A DNA stretch of 64,000 nucleotides, taken from positions 134,727-198,726 of the forward strand of contig JAOAHZ010000007.1 in NCBI GenBank assembly GCA_026414975.1, in the 5' to 3' direction. Of this stretch, positions 39,753 through 50,030 are shown piece after piece. The DNA is from Bacteroidia bacterium. Its GTDB lineage: Bacteria; Bacteroidota; Bacteroidia; SpSt-205. Both the position numbers and the translations under genes were made by a program. Position 1 is the first letter of the stretch. Every line of letters starts with the position of its first letter. The notes under the pieces are model-generated. The model had not been told where the DNA came from and searched no databases. It was given only the letters and a program-made list of their open reading frames with translations.

Positions 39753-42746
39753 GTGAGCCGATTGTGGGGACTTATAATCGGTGCATGTTGGGCCCAGGCC
39801 TGGTACGAGCCTCCTATCCGCCGTTGGCAAGCTATGGAGGTAGGGCCGATTATGGTCTGGTACACCGAGGGGCAGGAGGGATTGGCTCAACAGGTAGGGC
39901 AGTGGGGGGCGGACGCCTACCGAGAGCTGGTCAGCCTGCTGGAGTTCCAACCTGAGGCCAAGCTCACCCTCCGGCTCTATCCCTCTCCACAAGCTTGGGC
40001 TCAGTCGCCTACATTTGCCCCTAAGGGAATGCTCGTTCCCCCTTCGGTGGTAGCTGGCGTGTATCCCCTTTCATCTCGTGCAGCTACTGCCGCCCTCATA
40101 CGCAGCGAAATGACCGCTCTGATTTTGCAACAGCTCTACTTCTCTGAGGGCGTACGACTACAGAATCGCTCTCTTCTATACCTTCCAGACTGGTTTTTCT
40201 GGGGATTCGCTTACTTCTGGGGAGAAGGTTGGACTGGAGAAGACTTAGCTCGGCTGGCCGATATTCCTCCTCGGGTCTTTACAGAGCTCTCTAAACGCAC
40301 CGCTTCTCCTTCCCCTCTATACAAGAGCTTGTACAAGTCCATCTGGTTCTATCTCTACCGCTCTTACGGACAGCGTAAGGTTATAGACCTGCTCTACATG
40401 ACCCGCCTCACTCGCAGTACCAGCGAAGCGATCTACTTGACTCTCAATCTCTCTGAAGAGGATTTGTGGGAGAGATGGCAAGCTTTCCTCCGCACCTTAG
40501 CTAAAGAAAGCGCTCTAGCAGGGGAAGAACTTGAAAAACGGCCCGTACTGACAGCTGCTGTAGCAGCAGATGGTGTGAGCCGGGCCTTCGCTGTCCTGAC
40601 GGGGAACAAGGTGCGTTACTACATTCGGACCGAGGAAACCCTCTACGAACTACCCGGAGACTGGTACTGGCGAAGCGGATACTTAGACCCTCCCGTAGAA
40701 ATGAGCTTTTCACCCCAGGGCACGTTGGTTTGGACTGCTTACTCCCACAAAGGGCTCATGCTATGGCAGTGGAACCCCCTCGAACGCCAATACAACCGCT
40801 TCCCCCTACCTCTCTTAGCTATACAAGGACTCAGTTGGGACGGAGAAAAGCAGCTCCTATTCTCTGGGTTAGATGCGAATGGAAAGGTCAAGCTGTACAG
40901 CTTTACTTTTCCCCAAGGCACCTTGACTCTACTGGGAGAAGCCCAGGGTGATCTACTCTATCCGCAACGATTTCGTGGGCAGTTATATGCGATTTGGCAG
41001 CCTGATACGAGTCGGCTCTCCCCCTTATCTGTACTGTGGGAGCCGAATCGCCCTGTCCAAGAAGTGAATAGAAGATGGGAGCCTCTACCCTACCCCCCCT
41101 ACTATTCCGTAGGAGGAGGCTGGATTGTACACGACACAGCTCTGACCACCATATCCGATATTGTAGGTGACGGGTATCCATGGACCTTCGCAGGAGACAC
41201 TTCCTATCCAGCTCAATGGGAGGCTGGTAGTATCCGACAGTGGGCTGGAGCCACTCGGGATGAAGTATTCTTTCTGCGGTATCGCTCCGGACGCCTCCGG
41301 CTTGCCAAAGCTCCTCGCTCTACTTTGCTATCAGAAGGTAGAACTTATCCTCCGATTAGCGCAGCTGAGGCCATCCAGTTTCGCTTACAGAGACAAGCTG
41401 CTCATTTCGCAACTTACAGTTCAGACGCCCCCCCTCGGCTGAAAGCGCCGATAGATACCTTTCGGAACGATACGCCTCGCACGCAGCGCCAACCTTTCTA
41501 TCTTTTTGACGAGGACGTAAGCCGCCCCCCTCGCCGAAGGGCCCGTAATCGCTTAGTCCCCGAAGCCATTGGTAATCCCAAGCAGTCCATCCCTTCCCCT
41601 CGCGCTTTAGGACAGGTGCCCTATCATTGGATACTATGGGAGCTTCGCTTAGAACCGGTTCTGCATCCTCTGATACGCTTTGGATGGGAGATAAATGCCA
41701 CAGCTCGGGATTGGCAAAGCGATCACGCTTGGAGCTTTCTTTGGCGCCCTTACATAGACCTGCGCAGTTCAGAGTTTCAGCTAAGCTACACTCGCTACCG
41801 AGCTCGGGTACAGCCTGTTGTAGAACTTTACAAGCAAAGCCACTTTTTCCCGGCTCGTCGCTACAACACCACCCTACGCATCACCTCTTGGCAGGGGAGG
41901 CTATCTATCAGACACCCCCTCTCTCCCACTCTAATAGGCGAAGCGTACTTGATGGGCATCATTTCAGACCGATACAATATCGGAAGGACAGGAGATAGAG
42001 ACTTTTCGGCGCAGAGCCGCAGCATCGGGGTGGGGATGCGCTGGACTTACGAAAATCGTACTCGCCGAGAAGGCTTTTCTTGGTCGGGTTGGCACGCTTC
42101 TCTCCGAATGGAAGTCCTTCGTGAGTCCAATCGGTGGCGCTACCCCCTCGCTTTCCTGCGAGCTGAGCGCTTTCAGCCTATATTGGATCGGATTGTACTG
42201 CACCTAAGCGGAACAGCTGCCGCGGGAGGACCTAATGGACGTTACTTCCTCCTCGGAGGCATCCCCGAGTGGATCAACTATGAGTTTCAAAACAGAGCCC
42301 AAGTACCTCTGCTGACCGACCCAGTAGGGTATTTTTTGACCGAGTATGCCTTTATGCCGGGCTTTCCTTATCAAGCGCGACGAGGGCGCAACCTCATTCT
42401 CGGGTCTGTCGTTGCCCACATGCCTCTTCTGGCTTGGCGCAGGGACCCCCACCTTCCTACCCGGCCTATCTACAACCTTGATTGGTATGTCGGTTACCAC
42501 ATTGGTACGACATGGACAACGGGCAATCCCTTTTCCCAGAAAAACCCCATAGACGCGGAATTTATCTTTCGCCCACCCCTCGTCATCTCGGTACAAACCC
42601 TCAAAAGCCCCTTCATCCTGAGCTTTGGCACAGGGTTATCTTTTCAAATCATGAAGCTGCCCCTGTCAGCCGAGGTGTACTGGCCCGTAGAAGAAGGACG
42701 AATCACCCGAGCTAACTTTATAGCTGGCATCAAAAGGCAGTTTTGA
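39753..42746 (+). CDS. exported protein: peptidase-MA-like domain, beta-propeller, barrel
   Basis: A 997-residue exported protein (signal 'LIIGACWAQ'). The N-terminal part (about 20-245) looks like the peptidase-MA-like domain of large Bacteroidota propeller proteins: 'LPDWFFWGFAYFWGEGW' (145-161) aligns with their 'LPxWFxEGLAEYxxxGW'. The expected HExxH upstream is 'RSEMTAL', so both His are lost. Next come strand repeats of a beta-propeller (about 255-560) and a C-terminal part with barrel-like strands ending 'GIKRQF'. GTG at 39753 is preferred; TTG 39744 lies in the promoter. Confidence 0.65.
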   Translation: MSRLWGLIIGACWAQAWYEPPIRRWQAMEVGPIMVWYTEGQEGLAQQVGQWGADAYRELVSLLEFQPEAKLTLRLYPSPQAWAQSPTFAPKGMLVPPSVVAGVYPLSSRAATAALIRSEMTALILQQLYFSEGVRLQNRSLLYLPDWFFWGFAYFWGEGWTGEDLARLADIPPRVFTELSKRTASPSPLYKSLYKSIWFYLYRSYGQRKVIDLLYMTRLTRSTSEAIYLTLNLSEEDLWERWQAFLRTLAKESALAGEELEKRPVLTAAVAADGVSRAFAVLTGNKVRYYIRTEETLYELPGDWYWRSGYLDPPVEMSFSPQGTLVWTAYSHKGLMLWQWNPLERQYNRFPLPLLAIQGLSWDGEKQLLFSGLDANGKVKLYSFTFPQGTLTLLGEAQGDLLYPQRFRGQLYAIWQPDTSRLSPLSVLWEPNRPVQEVNRRWEPLPYPPYYSVGGGWIVHDTALTTISDIVGDGYPWTFAGDTSYPAQWEAGSIRQWAGATRDEVFFLRYRSGRLRLAKAPRSTLLSEGRTYPPISAAEAIQFRLQRQAAHFATYSSDAPPRLKAPIDTFRNDTPRTQRQPFYLFDEDVSRPPRRRARNRLVPEAIGNPKQSIPSPRALGQVPYHWILWELRLEPVLHPLIRFGWEINATARDWQSDHAWSFLWRPYIDLRSSEFQLSYTRYRARVQPVVELYKQSHFFPARRYNTTLRITSWQGRLSIRHPLSPTLIGEAYLMGIISDRYNIGRTGDRDFSAQSRSIGVGMRWTYENRTRREGFSWSGWHASLRMEVLRESNRWRYPLAFLRAERFQPILDRIVLHLSGTAAAGGPNGRYFLLGGIPEWINYEFQNRAQVPLLTDPVGYFLTEYAFMPGFPYQARRGRNLILGSVVAHMPLLAWRRDPHLPTRPIYNLDWYVGYHIGTTWTTGNPFSQKNPIDAEFIFRPPLVISVQTLKSPFILSFGTGLSFQIMKLPLSAEVYWPVEEGRITRANFIAGIKRQF

Positions 42747-42896
42747 GGGTCTGGGAAGTTTTTTCCTCTACTTGGCTACCCTAATGCATAGTAAAGGGCG
42801 ATGACTAAGGAGACCCATGTTCCAGCCAAGGGCTAAAACGGCGCCTACAAGAAAAGTCCGATTACCCTAAGTTCCTTGAAAACGCCGCTCCCCGAG

Positions 42897-43901
42897 CTAT
42901 TTAGGCACAAATGTTTCGGGAGAGGCTGCATAAAGGAAAGCAACGAGAGTTTCCCCCACCGCTTGAAGGGTAGCTTTATCTATCACGGACAGATCATCAC
43001 GCGTGGTGTGCCATTCAGGAAAAAAACCCTTTCCCATTGGGTCTCGCTGAATGATATTGACCATAGGTATGCCGCCACGAGCTGATAAGTAGAAAGGATC
43101 ATCAATAATCGGATCACCGGGCAGAGAGACGAAATAACGCTGATGACCTAAACGCTGGGCTACCGTCCAGATCGCTTCTAAAAGTAGAGGTGCATACTGG
43201 CGGCTATGACCCTCTTGGAGAAAGGTTGCATCCCGCCCTCCTACCATATCCAAGTGAATACCCCAAGCGTAAGTCTGAATCGGATAGGGCTTAGGCTCAG
43301 AAAGCCAGAGTTGGCTGCCGAGGCAGTAGGAGTCTTCTACGCCCTCTTGTCCTAAATCTTCTGCATCCCATAGGATGATGTCTATGGGGTAAGGGAGCGG
43401 CTTCTGGGCCAGAAGGCGAGCAATTTCTAAAAGAATAGCGACTCCACTTGCTCCGTCGTTAGCGCCAGGGACGGGAGCACGCTGATCACTCGGATCGCGA
43501 TCTGCATACGGACGGGAGTCCCAGTGGGCTGATAAGATTACCCGCTTGCCCCCCTCTGGACCGAAGGAAGCTATGATATTACGAATAGGTGTGCCTTTAT
43601 AAACGCCCGTATGCTCATAGAGGCGCGCCCCCCATCGGCGAAGGGTAGATACAAGCCAGTCTCCTGCCCTTTTATGAGACGCAGTACCGGGGATTCGAGG
43701 GCCGAAAGCAAGCTGGCGGGCGATAAGTTCATAGGCGCTGTCGGACGAAAAAGTGGGGCGCTCGGCTGGAATACTAATCTGCAGCTTAGGGGAAGGAGGC
43801 GTAGGCGACACGTTTGTACAAGCCGTGAAAAGCAGCCCTCCCAGAAGAAGCAGAGCAGCCCCTCCACCCCTACCTAAACTCCAATCTACTTTGGGTTCCA
43901 T
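42897..43901 (-). CDS. M28-fold lipoprotein, probable glutaminyl cyclase
   Basis: A 334-residue lipoprotein (lipobox 'LFTAC', Cys 28). The M28 metal-binding pattern is present: His 126 in 'SAHWDSRP', Asp 149 in 'GANDGASG', Glu 181 in 'DAEDLG', Asp 218 in 'IHLDMVG' and His 298 in 'EWHTTRDDL'. Size, lipid anchor and the stretch 'DQRAPVPGANDGASG' resemble bacterial glutaminyl cyclases such as that of Porphyromonas gingivalis, which turn N-terminal Gln into pyroglutamate on exported proteins. An aminopeptidase cannot be excluded. It would act on the outer face of the inner membrane or at the outer membrane. Confidence 0.7.
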   Translation of the reverse strand: MEPKVDWSLGRGGGAALLLLGGLLFTACTNVSPTPPSPKLQISIPAERPTFSSDSAYELIARQLAFGPRIPGTASHKRAGDWLVSTLRRWGARLYEHTGVYKGTPIRNIIASFGPEGGKRVILSAHWDSRPYADRDPSDQRAPVPGANDGASGVAILLEIARLLAQKPLPYPIDIILWDAEDLGQEGVEDSYCLGSQLWLSEPKPYPIQTYAWGIHLDMVGGRDATFLQEGHSRQYAPLLLEAIWTVAQRLGHQRYFVSLPGDPIIDDPFYLSARGGIPMVNIIQRDPMGKGFFPEWHTTRDDLSVIDKATLQAVGETLVAFLYAASPETFVPK

Positions 43902-43942
43902 TTAGTTCAGGACCGGAGTTGGGGTACAGTGGTTTTGAAAGC

Positions 43943-46834
43943 TCAGTAGCCAAAAATCTCCTCCAGCGAAAGCTCTCGGATCTGCAGCCCTTTTTCTCTT
44001 AGGGCACTTAAGGGGAGCCGCTCTCTATCACCCATGAGCAGTAGCAGCCGAGGCTTGAGTTTGAGGTAAGAGTCATGAAACTTGACTAAGTCCTCGTCCG
44101 AGAGATGGGGAAGCGCCTGCCAGATATCGGCCCGACGCTCTCTATTCAAGCCAAAGCGCCTCGCATCCCAATAGGAGAAAAATACCCCTTCATGGGTAAC
44201 TCGCTCAGCCGCTAAGTCGGCCAAAAGAGAGCGTCGAGCAAGCTCAGCCAGAGCTGGTGTAACTCGCAGCCCATCTATGAGGGCTTCCATTGACTCGTAG
44301 GCTTCTATCAGCTTGTCAGCCTGAGTGCTGATATTAGCCACGAAGAAGTGATGCATATCAGGCTGAGAAGGCGTCGCAAAATAGGCATTAGCCGAATAAG
44401 CCAAGCCCTTGGCCTCCCGAATCTCTTGAAAGACCACGGCCGACATACCTCCCCCAAAGTATTCAGTGAAATAGACAGCCAGTGGATAAAGGTCGCGGCG
44501 ATAGGGTACAGAACGATGTATCCACTGAAGCACAGCCCTCACCATAGGGAAATGCACGAAGTAGACCTGTTTAGCCGGCGACTCTTGCATTTGGAAAGCT
44601 TTAGGTGAAGGAGGCGATTGCCAAGTGCTGGGTTGGGAGATTACTTTTTCTAAGAGAGGAGCTATGTCTGCTCCGCCGGGTCCGTCGTAGTACAACTCCC
44701 AAGGATACTGCCAAAGCTCCAGCGCCCGACGAGCCAGCTCCCCTGCCGTCATCTTGCGTAGCTCAACCTCGCTCGGCATGTGTTTGCGAGGGTGCTCCGG
44801 TCCATATAACCCATACGCCGAAAGCATGCTCTGAATGGCGCCAGGATTCCGCTTTGCATCAGCTCGGTTCTTGAGAATATTATCCCGAAGGAAAGACCAA
44901 GCTTGCTCATCAGCTGCAGGCAGTCGGAGCAGAGAATCTACAAGAGCCACAATAGGAAGGAGATTTTGGGCGATACCGTCTACTCTCACATAGCTTTCCC
45001 TCTCCCCCCCACTGAAAGATAAACGCCCTCCTAAGTAGAAAAGCCGCCGTTTGAAAGTCTGGAGGGACATACCCTGAGGACCTATTTCATCGTAATAGCT
45101 CATCAAGAGAGGAATCCATTTATCGTGGGCGCTGCCTATGGGTAAATACCAAATCAGCGTGAAAAGGCTGTCATTAGTATTTCGCGTGGCATACAGAGGG
45201 ATTTTCTGATGGAGCGCAGCTTTCTCCAATACACTATCAAACACAACGAATTGAGGGGGTGGGGCACTGACCTCTCCCACCTCAGCTAGAAAAGCCTCTG
45301 TGTAAGAAGAGCTCTGTCCTCGTTCTATAGACAGAGGCGTGATGGGGGGTTTGGGTACTTTAGGCAGATTAGGTCGTTGGCCTTGGCGCTTGTAAGCTAC
45401 GACGCTTCGCTTCGGCAAGTAGTACCGACGAGCGTGAGCGACAATGTCTGCTTTGCGTATAGAGCGCAGGGCTTGAATCTCATACAGCGCTTCTGACCAG
45501 TTTTTCTGCTTGATAAAGATATCAAGCAGCCGATTGGCGCGAGCATTATTGCTTCTCCAGCTTTTTAGCTCGCTAAAGAGAAGATCATTTACCGCTGCTT
45601 CAATCAGGCTTTCCTCAAACTCTCCCTTCTGCACTCGGCGGATAGCCTCCCAAAGGAGCTTTTCAACTTCCTCCAAGGACTGGCCAGCCTTAGGCTCTGC
45701 ATAGAAGTAATGAACGCTATGATCGTTCAAGAGCATAACTGAGCTGCCGACCGACTTCAGCCGATGGGTATGGACGAGCCATTCATCCAAGAGACCCGAG
45801 ACCGAGTTAGAGAGGATTTGACTGAGGACATACGCTATCTGAGCGTCTTGCGTGCCATCAGGCGGAAGTCGGAACGCTATACGCACACTGGGTGATTGCG
45901 GACCCACCACCTCCACGAATGTGCGCTTGCGAATAGAAGAGGGAGCTCCTTTGAGATAGGGAAAAGGAGGAACAGGCTTGGGCTGAAACGATCCCCAGTA
46001 TCGCTCTGCCCAGCGAACCACCTCATCTGGCTTTACATCCCCCGCAACGATAATAGCCATATTGTTTGGCACATAGTAGGTATCGTAAAATCGCCGAATA
46101 GCGCTAAGGGACGGATTCTTGAGATGCTCGATCGTACCAATGGTGGTTTGGGTGCCGTAAGGATGGTCTGGAAAAAGAGCAGCTAATACTTTCTCATTCA
46201 ACTCCCGAGCCTCGTTATCTATAGCAATGTTTTTCTCCTCGTAGACCGCTTCCAGCTCAGTATGAAACAGACGAAACACAGGCCGACGAAACCGCTCCGC
46301 TTCTAAACGCATCCAGTGCTCCACATAATGGGCAGGCACATCGTTGATATAGGCTGTAACTTCAAAGCTGGTGAAAGCGTTCGTTCGCTGAGCCCCCATA
46401 GCGCTTACCATTCGGTCGTATTCGTTCGGAATCGCCCACTGAGCGGCCAACTGGGAGACGGAGTCTATTTGCCGATAAAGGGCAAGCCTTTGGAGGGAGT
46501 CTTTCGTGCGGTTATACTTCTCATACAGGTCTTCTATGGCTTCTAAATAGGCTTTTTCTCGGTCGTAGTCCTTGGTCCCGTAACGGTCTGTGCCCTTGAA
46601 AAGCATGTGCTCCAAGTAATGAGCCAACCCGGTATTGTCGGCGGGATCGTTTTTGCTACCTGCCCGGGTCGCTACCATGACAAAAGCACGGGGCGTAGCA
46701 GAATTCGGACTTACGATAACCGTGAGCTGATTAGGGAGCTGATACACATAGACTTGGTGGGCTTGGTCTTGATAAATGAGCTTAGTTTGGGCCCAGAGGA
46801 GGGAAACTATACCCAGCCATCTGCGGATAAACAT
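43943..46834 (-). CDS. exported M16 zinc metallopeptidase, double-length
   Basis: A 963-residue exported peptidase of the insulinase/pitrilysin family (signal 'IVSLLWAQ'). The inverted zinc motif 'HYLEH' is at 72-76, and the third ligand is in 'ELEAVYEEKN' (about 193-202). Two M16 halves follow one another: the active N-terminal half (about 25-470) and an inactive C-terminal half (about 520-940). Such proteins degrade peptides in the periplasm or at the surface. A TATCTTTG box is four bases upstream. Confidence 0.92.
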   Translation of the reverse strand: MFIRRWLGIVSLLWAQTKLIYQDQAHQVYVYQLPNQLTVIVSPNSATPRAFVMVATRAGSKNDPADNTGLAHYLEHMLFKGTDRYGTKDYDREKAYLEAIEDLYEKYNRTKDSLQRLALYRQIDSVSQLAAQWAIPNEYDRMVSAMGAQRTNAFTSFEVTAYINDVPAHYVEHWMRLEAERFRRPVFRLFHTELEAVYEEKNIAIDNEARELNEKVLAALFPDHPYGTQTTIGTIEHLKNPSLSAIRRFYDTYYVPNNMAIIVAGDVKPDEVVRWAERYWGSFQPKPVPPFPYLKGAPSSIRKRTFVEVVGPQSPSVRIAFRLPPDGTQDAQIAYVLSQILSNSVSGLLDEWLVHTHRLKSVGSSVMLLNDHSVHYFYAEPKAGQSLEEVEKLLWEAIRRVQKGEFEESLIEAAVNDLLFSELKSWRSNNARANRLLDIFIKQKNWSEALYEIQALRSIRKADIVAHARRYYLPKRSVVAYKRQGQRPNLPKVPKPPITPLSIERGQSSSYTEAFLAEVGEVSAPPPQFVVFDSVLEKAALHQKIPLYATRNTNDSLFTLIWYLPIGSAHDKWIPLLMSYYDEIGPQGMSLQTFKRRLFYLGGRLSFSGGERESYVRVDGIAQNLLPIVALVDSLLRLPAADEQAWSFLRDNILKNRADAKRNPGAIQSMLSAYGLYGPEHPRKHMPSEVELRKMTAGELARRALELWQYPWELYYDGPGGADIAPLLEKVISQPSTWQSPPSPKAFQMQESPAKQVYFVHFPMVRAVLQWIHRSVPYRRDLYPLAVYFTEYFGGGMSAVVFQEIREAKGLAYSANAYFATPSQPDMHHFFVANISTQADKLIEAYESMEALIDGLRVTPALAELARRSLLADLAAERVTHEGVFFSYWDARRFGLNRERRADIWQALPHLSDEDLVKFHDSYLKLKPRLLLLMGDRERLPLSALREKGLQIRELSLEEIFGY

Positions 46835-46838
46835 GCCC

Positions 46839-46846
46839 CAAAGATA
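46839..46846 (-). promoter_or_regulatory. -7 promoter box TATCTTTG
   Basis: Exact TAnnTTTG match, four bases before the M16 peptidase ATG at 46834. Confidence 0.6.
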
Positions 46847-46918
46847 CCTAAAGTATCAGGGATGCCCACCCAGCCCAACAGACATCTGTTTCAAAAAGGG
46901 GGGAAAAGGTTAGAAAAC

Positions 46919-47458
46919 TCAACTTTGGTAGAAGTAGCGAATTGCGGCAAATCCCCAAGCCCCTGCCTCCCGAACCGCAGCGATTTTCTCCTCCGTGTCA
47001 ATCCCCCCTAAGGCAACTAAGGGTAGCGTTGGATAGGCCTGACGGAGGTAAGAAAGAGACTCCAAGGCGAGAGTTTCTTGGCGCTCGGGATGAGAGGGCG
47101 TGAAAAAGAAAGGCCCTATCCATACATAGGAAGCCCATGAAGCCGCCATTGCCACTTCCTCTGTACTATGGCACGACTGCCCGAGCAGGTAATCTGGATG
47201 AGGTTTGGTGATCCTCTCACTCGGCGGTGCAGGGAAATGCATCCCGTGCCCTAAGGGCTGCGAAGCCCAGCGCGCATGCACTATCCACGGTAACCCCTCC
47301 CATCGTCGCGACCACTCCCAAAGCTTATCCATCGTTGGGGGGTGAACTAATCGGAGTACAACACACGAAGCGCCTTTCCTAATAGCGCACTCAGTCCATC
47401 GATTCAAATCCTCTACCTGCCATGGCGTGATAGCCATAGCCTCCCAGTAGTTCCTCAT
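46919..47458 (-). CDS. ThiE/TenI-like TIM-barrel protein
   Basis: A 179-residue protein of the thiamine-phosphate-synthase fold, shorter than typical ThiE (about 210). Recognisable parts are 'LLGQSCHSTEEVAMA' (strand-helix with the SxH turn), 'YVWIGPFFFTPSHP' and 'PLVALGGIDTEEKIAA' (the C-terminal phosphate-binding end). The pyrophosphate-binding residues of true ThiE are not clearly kept, so it may be a TenI-type protein of unknown reaction. It overlaps the M1 peptidase gene by four bases. Confidence 0.7.
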   Translation of the reverse strand: MRNYWEAMAITPWQVEDLNRWTECAIRKGASCVVLRLVHPPTMDKLWEWSRRWEGLPWIVHARWASQPLGHGMHFPAPPSERITKPHPDYLLGQSCHSTEEVAMAASWASYVWIGPFFFTPSHPERQETLALESLSYLRQAYPTLPLVALGGIDTEEKIAAVREAGAWGFAAIRYFYQS

Positions 47459-49134
47459 GGCAGAGAAGTAGCTATCACCAAATACCGATTCTTGTCTGGA
47501 ATCAAGGTCTCCACCTCCCTGGGCAAGGGAAACCGCTTCAACTCTTGCGAAAGCTCAAAGCGAAACCGCCTCTCTCCACTCAAGAACTCCATAGGACCCC
47601 GAAAGTTTTTCTCATCACATACCCACTGGGCTTCTAAAAAATTCCCGGTGCTGTCCTTGACGAGGCGATAGCGTACGACAGGCGGACGCAGGTAGTACAA
47701 ATAAGCCCGAAAGAAGGGTCGTAAGTCCTCCCCCAAATGCCGTCCCATGAAAGCTATCAGCTCCTCTGCAGAGATCGTTCGGAATGAAAAAGTATCTTGG
47801 ATAGCTCGCAGGCAGCGAAACCATATCGAGTCGTTATTCACTCGGCTGCGAAGGGTGTGAAGCACCCACGCCATTTTGTAATAAATATCTGTGTTGTAAG
47901 TCTGGTCTGCATTTACGCCGTAGGGGCCTTGGATGGTCTGACGGTTTTGAATATAGGCTCGCTGTTTGAGAAGATAAGTAACGGCTTTCTGATAGCCATA
48001 GTAGTATTCTATGTAGAGGGCTTCGCCGTAGGTACAGAAGCCTTCCTGTATCCAGAGGTCGCCGTTGTCAGCGGCTGTTACATGGTTACCCCACCACTCA
48101 TGCCCAGTCTCATGGAGGATAATGTAATCAAATCCCCAATCGGGGTCTAAACGGAAGCGGTTTCCGTACGCAATAGCGCTCTGATGCTCCATACCATAAT
48201 AAGGCGACTCCACTAACCCAAATCCGTCCCGCTGTACAGGAAAGGGGCCAAAGTAATGCTCCAGCGCTCGCAGAACCTTCACAGATTGCTGACGCAGGAA
48301 GGGGATTTTATCTACGTTTTGGGGGAGAACAGAGAATCGTAAGGGGATCGCTTTACCACTCGTGCTATGGAAAGTATCTACATGTGAGACATACCCAGGG
48401 GCAGCATAAAAAGTGATGTTATAGGTATTGATAGGGTATGAGACTTTGTAGGTAAAACAGGAGTCATTTCGCTGGGCTGTAGCAACCACTAAGGAGCCAT
48501 TAGCAATGACACGCAGCGGTTTGGGCACGCAAAAGGATAGAGTGGCGCTATCAGGCTCATCAGACAGATGGTCTTTGAGAGGCCACCAGATGCTGGCTCC
48601 TAAACCTTGACAGGCCACCCCTATCCAAGGAGCACCTGTAGGAGTTTTATCCCAGACAAGGCCCCCATCCCAAGGGGGACGAGGGGCCTTCCTCGGGATG
48701 CCTTTGTATGTAATAGACCAGCGATGGAGGGTGCCTATCTCCCAGCTCTCAGCTTTCTTGGGTAAAGTTACCCAGATCGCTCGGGTGCCTTTGACTCGCA
48801 AAAACGGCACTTTTTCTCCATCTACTCGTAGCTCCATCAAGCGAAACCCTGGATCCAAGTCTATCTGTAAAGTCTCGCTCCTCTCTACCCAGCGAAAGGT
48901 ACACACAACCTCACCCCCAATACTCTGGCGCGCTGGGTCTATGGATAGAGCTAACTCATAATGGATAACATCATAACAACGGCGATAAGGCGACAGACTA
49001 CCTAAAAGGGTGTCTGCCCAGGTGTAGCTTCGGCGACCTTGGAGAACCTGCGTCCCTTCCCACTGAGCACAGGCCACTAAGGGAATCAGAGCCGCTACGC
49101 TCCATAACTGGCTCCGCATACGAGGATTCCGCAT
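47455..49134 (-). CDS. M1 family zinc aminopeptidase
   Basis: A 559-residue M1 metallopeptidase. The exopeptidase motif reads GMEH (314-317) in place of the usual GxMEN, and the zinc site is 'HETGHEWWG' (341-349) with the third ligand Glu 364, exactly 18 residues on. The protein ends soon after the thermolysin-like domain, so it is a short form without the long helical C-terminal domain. The N terminus 'PLVACAQ' could be either a lipobox or a normal signal ending in A-Q. It removes amino acids from peptides outside the cytoplasm. It overlaps speB by 40 bases. Confidence 0.88.
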   Translation of the reverse strand: MRNPRMRSQLWSVAALIPLVACAQWEGTQVLQGRRSYTWADTLLGSLSPYRRCYDVIHYELALSIDPARQSIGGEVVCTFRWVERSETLQIDLDPGFRLMELRVDGEKVPFLRVKGTRAIWVTLPKKAESWEIGTLHRWSITYKGIPRKAPRPPWDGGLVWDKTPTGAPWIGVACQGLGASIWWPLKDHLSDEPDSATLSFCVPKPLRVIANGSLVVATAQRNDSCFTYKVSYPINTYNITFYAAPGYVSHVDTFHSTSGKAIPLRFSVLPQNVDKIPFLRQQSVKVLRALEHYFGPFPVQRDGFGLVESPYYGMEHQSAIAYGNRFRLDPDWGFDYIILHETGHEWWGNHVTAADNGDLWIQEGFCTYGEALYIEYYYGYQKAVTYLLKQRAYIQNRQTIQGPYGVNADQTYNTDIYYKMAWVLHTLRSRVNNDSIWFRCLRAIQDTFSFRTISAEELIAFMGRHLGEDLRPFFRAYLYYLRPPVVRYRLVKDSTGNFLEAQWVCDEKNFRGPMEFLSGERRFRFELSQELKRFPLPREVETLIPDKNRYLVIATSLP

Positions 49135-50024
49135 ATTCGGTAAATAAGATGGGCAGCTACAACAGCATCTAACTCCGCTCCACCTGTCTCACACACATCA
49201 AATCCGATAAGGGTTCGGCCAGATCGAGGTATGGCTTCTAAGATAAAGAAAAGTTCCTCATACCGCAGTCCGCCAGGAACGGGCGTTCCTGTATGAGGCG
49301 TATATCCCACATCTAAGGCATCTATATCCACGCTCACATAGACTCTGGAAGGCAAAAGGCTGACGATTTCACTGACGGTCTCGGTGAAGGGACGCCCCCG
49401 AAATAGGGACTGCGCTAAACGCCTCATTTCATATACAACGAGCCGCGGATACAAGGCGCGAGCGTATTCGGCTTCTTCCCGAGCCCAATCCCGAATCCCC
49501 ACAGCTACGATTCGTTCTATAAATGGCAGTTGGCTCAGATGATACAAAATCGTGGCATGCGAATACACCATCCCATCGTATGAAGCCCGTAAGTCCGCGT
49601 GTGCATCTATATGCAAAACGCCATAAGGTTCGGTGGTACCGAGAGCCAGATGTGCACCGAGAGGGACGCTGTGATCCCCTCCTATGATGCCGAAGGCCTT
49701 CTGGGTCGATAGAGCGGCCTTAACTTTTTCCCGCACGAAAGGAAGAACTTCAGACTCATACACGCTGTCCTTGTTGGCACGGGAGGAAAATCCCACAGGA
49801 GGTTCCTCCCACGCCAATCCTACTTCTTCTAAGGCCAAGCATTCAGAGCGATGATAGTCTATATGAGCAGATACCCGCCTTATGAGCTCAGGAGCCTGGG
49901 CTGTGCCTCGGCGAAAGGAAACACCCCCCTCCCATGGTACCGCAATCAGAGCAAGGCTGGCTTGCTCCCAAGCTGTCTGGCGTCCGTATATTTCGCGTCG
50001 TACTTGATGCATTTCCGCCTGCAT
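49095..50024 (-). CDS. speB: agmatinase/arginase family ureohydrolase
   Basis: A 309-residue ureohydrolase, probably an agmatinase that makes putrescine and urea. The manganese ligands are in 'GGDHS' (His), 'HIDAHADLR' (two Asp and one His) and 'SVDIDALDVG' (two Asp), all in the standard order. 'HTGTPVPGGL' follows, as in agmatinases. Formimidoylglutamase or guanidinobutyrase remain possible. The start follows a TATCTTCG box by six bases. It overlaps the M1 peptidase gene; no speA is present in the window. Confidence 0.82.
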   Translation of the reverse strand: MQAEMHQVRREIYGRQTAWEQASLALIAVPWEGGVSFRRGTAQAPELIRRVSAHIDYHRSECLALEEVGLAWEEPPVGFSSRANKDSVYESEVLPFVREKVKAALSTQKAFGIIGGDHSVPLGAHLALGTTEPYGVLHIDAHADLRASYDGMVYSHATILYHLSQLPFIERIVAVGIRDWAREEAEYARALYPRLVVYEMRRLAQSLFRGRPFTETVSEIVSLLPSRVYVSVDIDALDVGYTPHTGTPVPGGLRYEELFFILEAIPRSGRTLIGFDVCETGGAELDAVVAAHLIYRICGILVCGASYGA

Positions 50025-50030
50025 CGTCAG

